Source: an uncultured beta proteobacterium (GTDB lineage: Bacteria > Pseudomonadota > Gammaproteobacteria > Burkholderiales > Burkholderiaceae_C). From it: a DNA stretch of 64,000 nt. The stretch spans positions 1 through 64,000 of the forward strand of contig CAJAES010000100.1 of assembly GCA_903938815.1 (NCBI GenBank). Reading direction: 5' to 3'. Shown here piece by piece: positions 60,294 through 64,000 of the stretch. Below the pieces are notes generated by a model that worked only from the letters and a program-made list of their open reading frames with translations, was not told the DNA's origin and made no database searches. Each line of letters starts with the position of its first letter. The first letter of the stretch is position 1. The position numbers and the translations under genes were made by a program.

Positions 60294-61203
60294 AGGCCCG
60301 CACCGACGGGATCTCGAGCGACTCGTTCAGCGCGACCGCGTAGACGCCTGACGCGGGGACGCGCCCCAGCAGCGGCACCGCCCGCAGGCGCGCGTCGCCA
60401 GCCAGTTCGTCGTCGAACAGCGCCCCGACGCCCAGGCCCGCGGCCACGGCCTCGCGCATCGCCTCGCGGCCGGCCAGCACCATCGCCGGCTCGAACGCGA
60501 GACCCTCGGCTGCGAAGAGCTGCTCGACCAGACGGCGCGTCATCGATCCCGGCTCGCGCACGATGAAGCGCGAATGGGCCAGTTCCCGCGGGTGAACCGC
60601 CGCCAGAGCCGCGAGCGGGTCGCCCTCGCGCACACACACCGCCAGCCGGGGCGACGCGATGCGCACGCAGGCGAACTGAGGGTCGGGGCCCGGCAGGGTC
60701 ATCACCCCGACATCCACGCGGCAGCGGCCGACATCCTCCAGCAGCGACGCCGTGTTGCCGACAGCCGTGGTCACCGCGAGCGCGGCATGGCGGCCGATGA
60801 ACGACGCCACCAGCGGCAGCGCGCAGTGCGGCGCGGAGAACCCGATCGAAAGGCGCCCCCGGTGCAGCCCGCGCAGCTCGTGCACCGAGCCGTCGAACGC
60901 GTCCAGCTGCGCCAGGACCTGCCGGGCGCGCACGTACATCTCGCGGCCGGCATCGGTGAGCGCCGGCGCCGGGCGTCGCCTGAGCAGCAGCACGCCACAG
61001 GCTTCCTCCAGCGCCGCGAGCTGGATCGACACGCTGGGCTGGGTCACGCCCAGCGCCTCGGCCGCGCGCGAGAAGCTGCCCGTGTCGGCAACCGCCACGA
61101 ACGTGCGCAGCGCCGCCAGGGTGACGCCGGGCTCGCGCTTCGACGCCGGAAGCCTGGCGGGAGCGCCGGCGCCCCTGGGTGTCACCGTATCGTCATCAAC
61201 CAT
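60175..61203 (-). CDS. LysR-family regulator of the phosphonate genes
   Basis: A 342-residue LysR protein. An N-terminal tail of about 27 residues precedes the winged HTH (VTLAALRTFVAVADTGSFSR, then AAEALGVTQPSVSIQLAALE). The effector-binding domain starts near 118 (GRLSIGFSAPHCALPLV). The C-terminal 38 residues are Arg/Ala-rich, beyond the family core, and lie antisense to the HD oxygenase 3' end. The ATG at 61203 is the only good start. Divergent from phnC, and likely to control both phnCDE and the oxygenase. Confidence 0.88.
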   Translation of the reverse strand: MVDDDTVTPRGAGAPARLPASKREPGVTLAALRTFVAVADTGSFSRAAEALGVTQPSVSIQLAALEEACGVLLLRRRPAPALTDAGREMYVRARQVLAQLDAFDGSVHELRGLHRGRLSIGFSAPHCALPLVASFIGRHAALAVTTAVGNTASLLEDVGRCRVDVGVMTLPGPDPQFACVRIASPRLAVCVREGDPLAALAAVHPRELAHSRFIVREPGSMTRRLVEQLFAAEGLAFEPAMVLAGREAMREAVAAGLGVGALFDDELAGDARLRAVPLLGRVPASGVYAVALNESLEIPSVRAFIDHAASAALSPQPDRSAAGTTRTKAAARQDPSRRRRSA

Positions 61204-61208
61204 TGCTA

Positions 61209-61240
61209 ACCTGCTTATGAGATGAAGTTTGACATAGGTT
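61209..61240. promoter_or_regulatory. Possible LysR operator between lysR and phnC
   Basis: An A+T-richer stretch with the inverted pair TAACCT ... AGGTTA (about 23 bases between) that encloses CTTATGAGA at 61214-61222. Position between divergent genes and the shared CTTATG(A/T)GA word before the oxygenase gene suggest a regulator site. No experimentally known consensus was matched. Confidence 0.4.
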
Positions 61241-61477
61241 AAAGACAATGATGATGCGGCAGATCGACGTTCAGCGCACGGGTTCGCATCAGGCCGGAAC
61301 CGCCGGAGCCGCCGGAAACAGCCGTCGGTCCTTCGCGCTGGCCGCGCCCACCTCGACGGGCTGCGAACCCGGCCGCGCGTCACGTTGGCCGCAGCGCCGT
61401 CCGTTCATGCCGACGCACACGCCCATGCACACCGGGATGCTACAGGCCAAGGTCGACCGCTCCCGCGGCGCGACGTC

Positions 61478-62314
61478 GTGAGCGACAGCGCCGGCCGGGT
61501 GGTGCGGGTACAGGAGGTCAACAAGACCTTCGGCACGCACCACGCCCTGAAGAACATCGCGCTCGAGGTGCGCCAGGGCGAGCGCGTGGCCCTGCTCGGC
61601 GCCTCGGGCTCGGGCAAGTCGACGCTGTTGCGCTGCCTGTGCGCGCTGGAAACCATCGACGCCGGCAGCGGCCGGATCGACCTCTTCGACCAGCCGCTGC
61701 AGGCCGCGGGCCGGGTGTCGGACGAGGTTCGCCGACTGAGGCGCCAGGTGGGCATCATCTTCCAGCAGTTCAACCTGGTCGGCCGCCTGCCCGTGATGAC
61801 CAATGTGCTCACGGGGCTGGCCGCCGACCTGCCGCTGTGGCGCAGCCTGAGCGGCCGCTTCTCGCTGCAGGAGCGGGGCCGCGCGCTCGACGCGCTCGAG
61901 TCCATCGGGCTGGGGCCGCAGGCCTTCCAGCGAGCGTCCACGCTGTCGGGCGGCCAGCAGCAGCGCGCCGCCATCGCTCGCGTGCTGGTGCAGGGCGCGC
62001 GGCTTCTCCTGGCCGACGAGCCGGTGGCCTCGCTCGACCCCGAATCCACGCGGCGCGTGATGGACCTGCTGATGACGCTCAACCGCGACCAGGGCATGAC
62101 GCTGATCGTGAGCCTGCACCACGCCGGCCTGGCGCGCCGCTACTGCCAGCGCGTCGTGGCGCTGCGCCAGGGCGAACTCGTGTTCGACGGCCCGACCAGC
62201 GCGCTGACGCCCTCGTTCCTGAGGTCGCTCTACGGCTCGGCCTCCGAGGAACTGATCCAGGACGAACTGGCCGACGAACCGTCTGCACCGCCCGCGTTGT
62301 CGCTGGTGGCCTGA
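61478..62314 (+). CDS. phnC: Phosphonate ABC transporter ATPase
   Basis: A 278-residue ATPase: Walker A GASGSGKST, Q-loop IIFQQFNLVGRLPVMTNVL (typical of PhnC), signature LSGGQQQR, Walker B LLLADEPVASLDPES. No ATG suits; I used the GTG at 61478, after which conservation begins. The Pro/His-rich upstream frame is unlikely to be protein. About 275 bases of leader separate it from the lysR start. Precedes phnD by 26 bases. Confidence 0.92.
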   Translation: MSDSAGRVVRVQEVNKTFGTHHALKNIALEVRQGERVALLGASGSGKSTLLRCLCALETIDAGSGRIDLFDQPLQAAGRVSDEVRRLRRQVGIIFQQFNLVGRLPVMTNVLTGLAADLPLWRSLSGRFSLQERGRALDALESIGLGPQAFQRASTLSGGQQQRAAIARVLVQGARLLLADEPVASLDPESTRRVMDLLMTLNRDQGMTLIVSLHHAGLARRYCQRVVALRQGELVFDGPTSALTPSFLRSLYGSASEELIQDELADEPSAPPALSLVA

Positions 62315-62340
62315 ACTTCTCCATTCACGAAGGACGACCC

Positions 62341-63294
62341 ATGAAGACCATCCGCACCTGGGCCCTGGCGCTCGCCACGCTCGGAGCCACCCTCGCCGCC
62401 CAGGCGCAGGAGATCAGCTTCGGCATCATCGCCACCGACGCGGCCAGCGCGCAGCGCGAGCGCTGGGAGCCTTTCTTCCGCGACATGGAGAAGAAGACCG
62501 GGCTGACGATCAAGTCGTTCTACGCACCCGACTACGCCGGCGTGATCGAGGCCATGCGCTTCAACAAGGTGCAGGTGGCGTGGTACGGCAACAAGGCCGC
62601 GATGGAGGCCGTGGACCGGGCCAACGGCGAGATCTTCGCGCAAGTGATGTATGCCGACGGAACCTTCGGCTACCACGGGCTGCTGATCACCCACAAGGAC
62701 TCGCCCTACCAGACGCTCGACGACGTCTTCAAGAATGGCAAGAACCTGAACTTCGGCATCGGCGACCCCAACTCCACCTCGGGCTTCCTGGTGCCCACGT
62801 TCTACGTCTTCGCGCAGAACAACGTCGATCACCGGACGGCCTTCAAGACCATCCGCAGCGCCAGCCACGGCGCCAACATCCAGGCGGTGCTGGCAAAGCA
62901 GGTGGACGTCGCCACCAACAACACCGAGGACATGGGCAAGCTCGAGGCCACCAAGCCCGAGCTGTTCCAGCAGCTGCGCGTGCTGTGGCGCAGCCCGCTG
63001 ATCCCGAGCGACCCCTTCGTCTGGCGCAAGGACCTCGACCCCGCCGTCCGCGCCAAGCTGAAGACCTTCGTGCTCGGCTACGCCAAGAGCGACCCGGCGG
63101 AGAAGGCGATCCTGAAGAACATCTACAACTACGGCGGCTTTCGCGACAGCAACAACGACCAGTTGATCCCGATCCGGCAGCTCGAGCTCTTCCGTGACCG
63201 CCGCAAGGCGGAGACCGACGAGAAGCTCTCGCCCGACGAGCGCACGAAGCTGATGGCGGAGATCGACCGCAAGCTGGCAGCGCTGAAGAAGTGA
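62341..63294 (+). CDS. phnD: Phosphonate-binding periplasmic protein
   Basis: A 317-residue binding protein with signal peptide (cleavage after AQA near residue 22). The PhnD pattern is visible: [51 protein letters not shown], and the ligand loop [17 protein letters not shown]. It captures phosphonates (for example 2-aminoethylphosphonate) for import. Stop overlaps phnE GTG (GTGA). Confidence 0.93.
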   Translation: MKTIRTWALALATLGATLAAQAQEISFGIIATDAASAQRERWEPFFRDMEKKTGLTIKSFYAPDYAGVIEAMRFNKVQVAWYGNKAAMEAVDRANGEIFAQVMYADGTFGYHGLLITHKDSPYQTLDDVFKNGKNLNFGIGDPNSTSGFLVPTFYVFAQNNVDHRTAFKTIRSASHGANIQAVLAKQVDVATNNTEDMGKLEATKPELFQQLRVLWRSPLIPSDPFVWRKDLDPAVRAKLKTFVLGYAKSDPAEKAILKNIYNYGGFRDSNNDQLIPIRQLELFRDRRKAETDEKLSPDERTKLMAEIDRKLAALKK

Positions 63295-64000
63295 ACGCCG
63301 CCACAGCCGCACCGGCCGTCACCGCTGCATCGCTCGAACGGCTGCGCCAACGCGCCGCCGACGAGCGGCCGGGGTGGCTGTACTACCTGGGCTGGGCCCT
63401 GGCGCTCGGGTTCCTGGCCTGGGCCTGGCGCGGCGCAGAGATCCGCCCGCTCGACCTCGTGCGCGACTCCGGCAACATCGGCATCTACGCACGCGAGTTC
63501 TTCCCGCCCGACTTCGCCGACTGGCGCATCTACCTGCGCGAGATGGTCATCACGGTCCACATCGCGTTGTGGGGCACGCTGCTGGCCGTGGTGACGGCCG
63601 TGCCGATCGGGCTGATGTGCAGCGCGAACATCGCGCCGGCGTGGCTGTACCAGCCCATGCGGCGCCTGATGGACGCCTGCCGCGCCATCAACGAGATGGT
63701 GTTCGCGATGCTGTTCATCGTGGCCGTGGGCCTGGGCCCGTTCGCCGGCGTGCTGGCGCTGGCGGTGCACACCACGGGCACCCTGGCCAAGCTGTACTCC
63801 GAAGCCGTGGAGGCGATCGACCCGAGGCCCGTGGAGGGCATCCGCGCCACCGGCGCGCACAAGCTGGTGGAGATCGTCTTCGGCGTCATCCCGCAGGTGA
63901 TGCCGCTGTGGCTGAGCTTCACCCTCTACCGCTTCGAGAGCAACGTGCGCTCGGCCAGCGTGGTGGGCATGGTCGGGGCGGGCGGCATCGGCGTCGTGCT
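63291..64000 (+). CDS. phnE: Phosphonate ABC transporter permease, 3' end beyond the window
   Basis: The GTG at 63291 overlaps the phnD stop, and the frame stays open to the window end (236 codons). A hydrophobic helix lies at about 32-50, a long periplasmic segment follows, then several helices and the EAA-type loop [21 protein letters not shown]. The sequence [21 protein letters not shown] near the end is the PhnE hallmark. The protein should continue for about 30-40 residues. A further phosphonate gene such as a PhnY/TmpA-type hydroxylase may follow outside the window. Confidence 0.92.
   Translation, partial: MNAATAAPAVTAASLERLRQRAADERPGWLYYLGWALALGFLAWAWRGAEIRPLDLVRDSGNIGIYAREFFPPDFADWRIYLREMVITVHIALWGTLLAVVTAVPIGLMCSANIAPAWLYQPMRRLMDACRAINEMVFAMLFIVAVGLGPFAGVLALAVHTTGTLAKLYSEAVEAIDPRPVEGIRATGAHKLVEIVFGVIPQVMPLWLSFTLYRFESNVRSASVVGMVGAGGIGVV

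Noticed and set aside
61248-61481. A 77-codon ORF ending in GTGA overlap with the phnC start
   Set aside because: It could be a leader peptide, but there is no good ribosome binding site, the translation is low-complexity, and random GC-rich frames often give such overlaps. Kept as a possibility only.

Overview
The window is very GC-rich (roughly two thirds G+C by eye) and almost fully coding, with strongly GC-ending codons. Gene families and gene order (class II fumarase, hut cluster with HutF/HutG, BMP-type purine transporter beside XdhABC, DTW-domain protein, YghU-type glutathione transferase) point to a betaproteobacterium of the order Burkholderiales, probably Comamonadaceae or a close relative. 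This is an inference from content; no rRNA or tRNA gene is present to confirm it.

Region 1 (1-13.2 kb) is ordinary chromosome: a cut minus-strand gene, a hypothetical protein, fumC, a cysteine-rich flavodoxin-fold reductase, an Lhr-type helicase overlapping a secreted nuclease gene, a membrane-anchored small protein, a DUF429 protein, a Rhizobium-type L-asparaginase, a lipoprotein gamma-glutamyltransferase and argG.

Region 2 (13.3-22.3 kb) is a rearranged mosaic. An intact chromate transporter gene and an alpha/beta hydrolase gene (copy 1) are followed by a PstS-like binding protein and a chemotaxis receptor. A complete IS1182-type element sits exactly at the receptor stop codon with a CTAG duplication. 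Next come a middle piece of a subtilase gene, then a second, diverged copy of the chromate transporter 3' half plus hydrolase. Both hydrolase genes are preceded by a 35-codon ORF coupled to them by ATGA.

Region 3 (22.5-31.3 kb) is accessory: a Tat lipoprotein nitroreductase-like protein, a DUF6544-type protein, a 5'-truncated CPBP protease, a DTW-domain tRNA-modifying enzyme, a Bcr/CflA exporter, a hydrolase/TetR pair with a clear palindromic operator, and two glutathione transferases. Two decayed IS91-type transposase fragments lie on either side of the hydrolase/TetR pair.

Region 4 (31.3-45.2 kb) is a complete histidine-utilisation locus. hutU-hutH and a downstream ABC importer run leftward. 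hutC-hutD-hutI-hutG-hutF and a DUF6352-type gene run rightward. A perfect 16-bp palindrome sits between hutU and hutC. The route is histidine to urocanate (HutH), imidazolone propionate (HutU), formimino-glutamate (HutI), formylglutamate (HutF) and glutamate plus formate (HutG). A D-lactate dehydrogenase and an M16 peptidase follow.

Region 5 (45.4-59.7 kb) is a purine catabolic locus. It holds adenine deaminase, an SMR exporter, and a tightly overlapped operon: frameshifted LysR, guanine deaminase, BMP-type purine/nucleoside ABC importer and a Rieske oxygenase. Divergent to it is xdhA-xdhB-xdhC. Adenine and guanine are fed to xanthine dehydrogenase; no uricase is visible, which makes the Rieske enzyme interesting.

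Region 6 (59.7-64 kb) is a phosphonate locus: a PhnZ-like HD-domain oxygenase with an altered substrate-binding residue, a LysR regulator, and phnC-phnD-phnE, the last cut by the window end.
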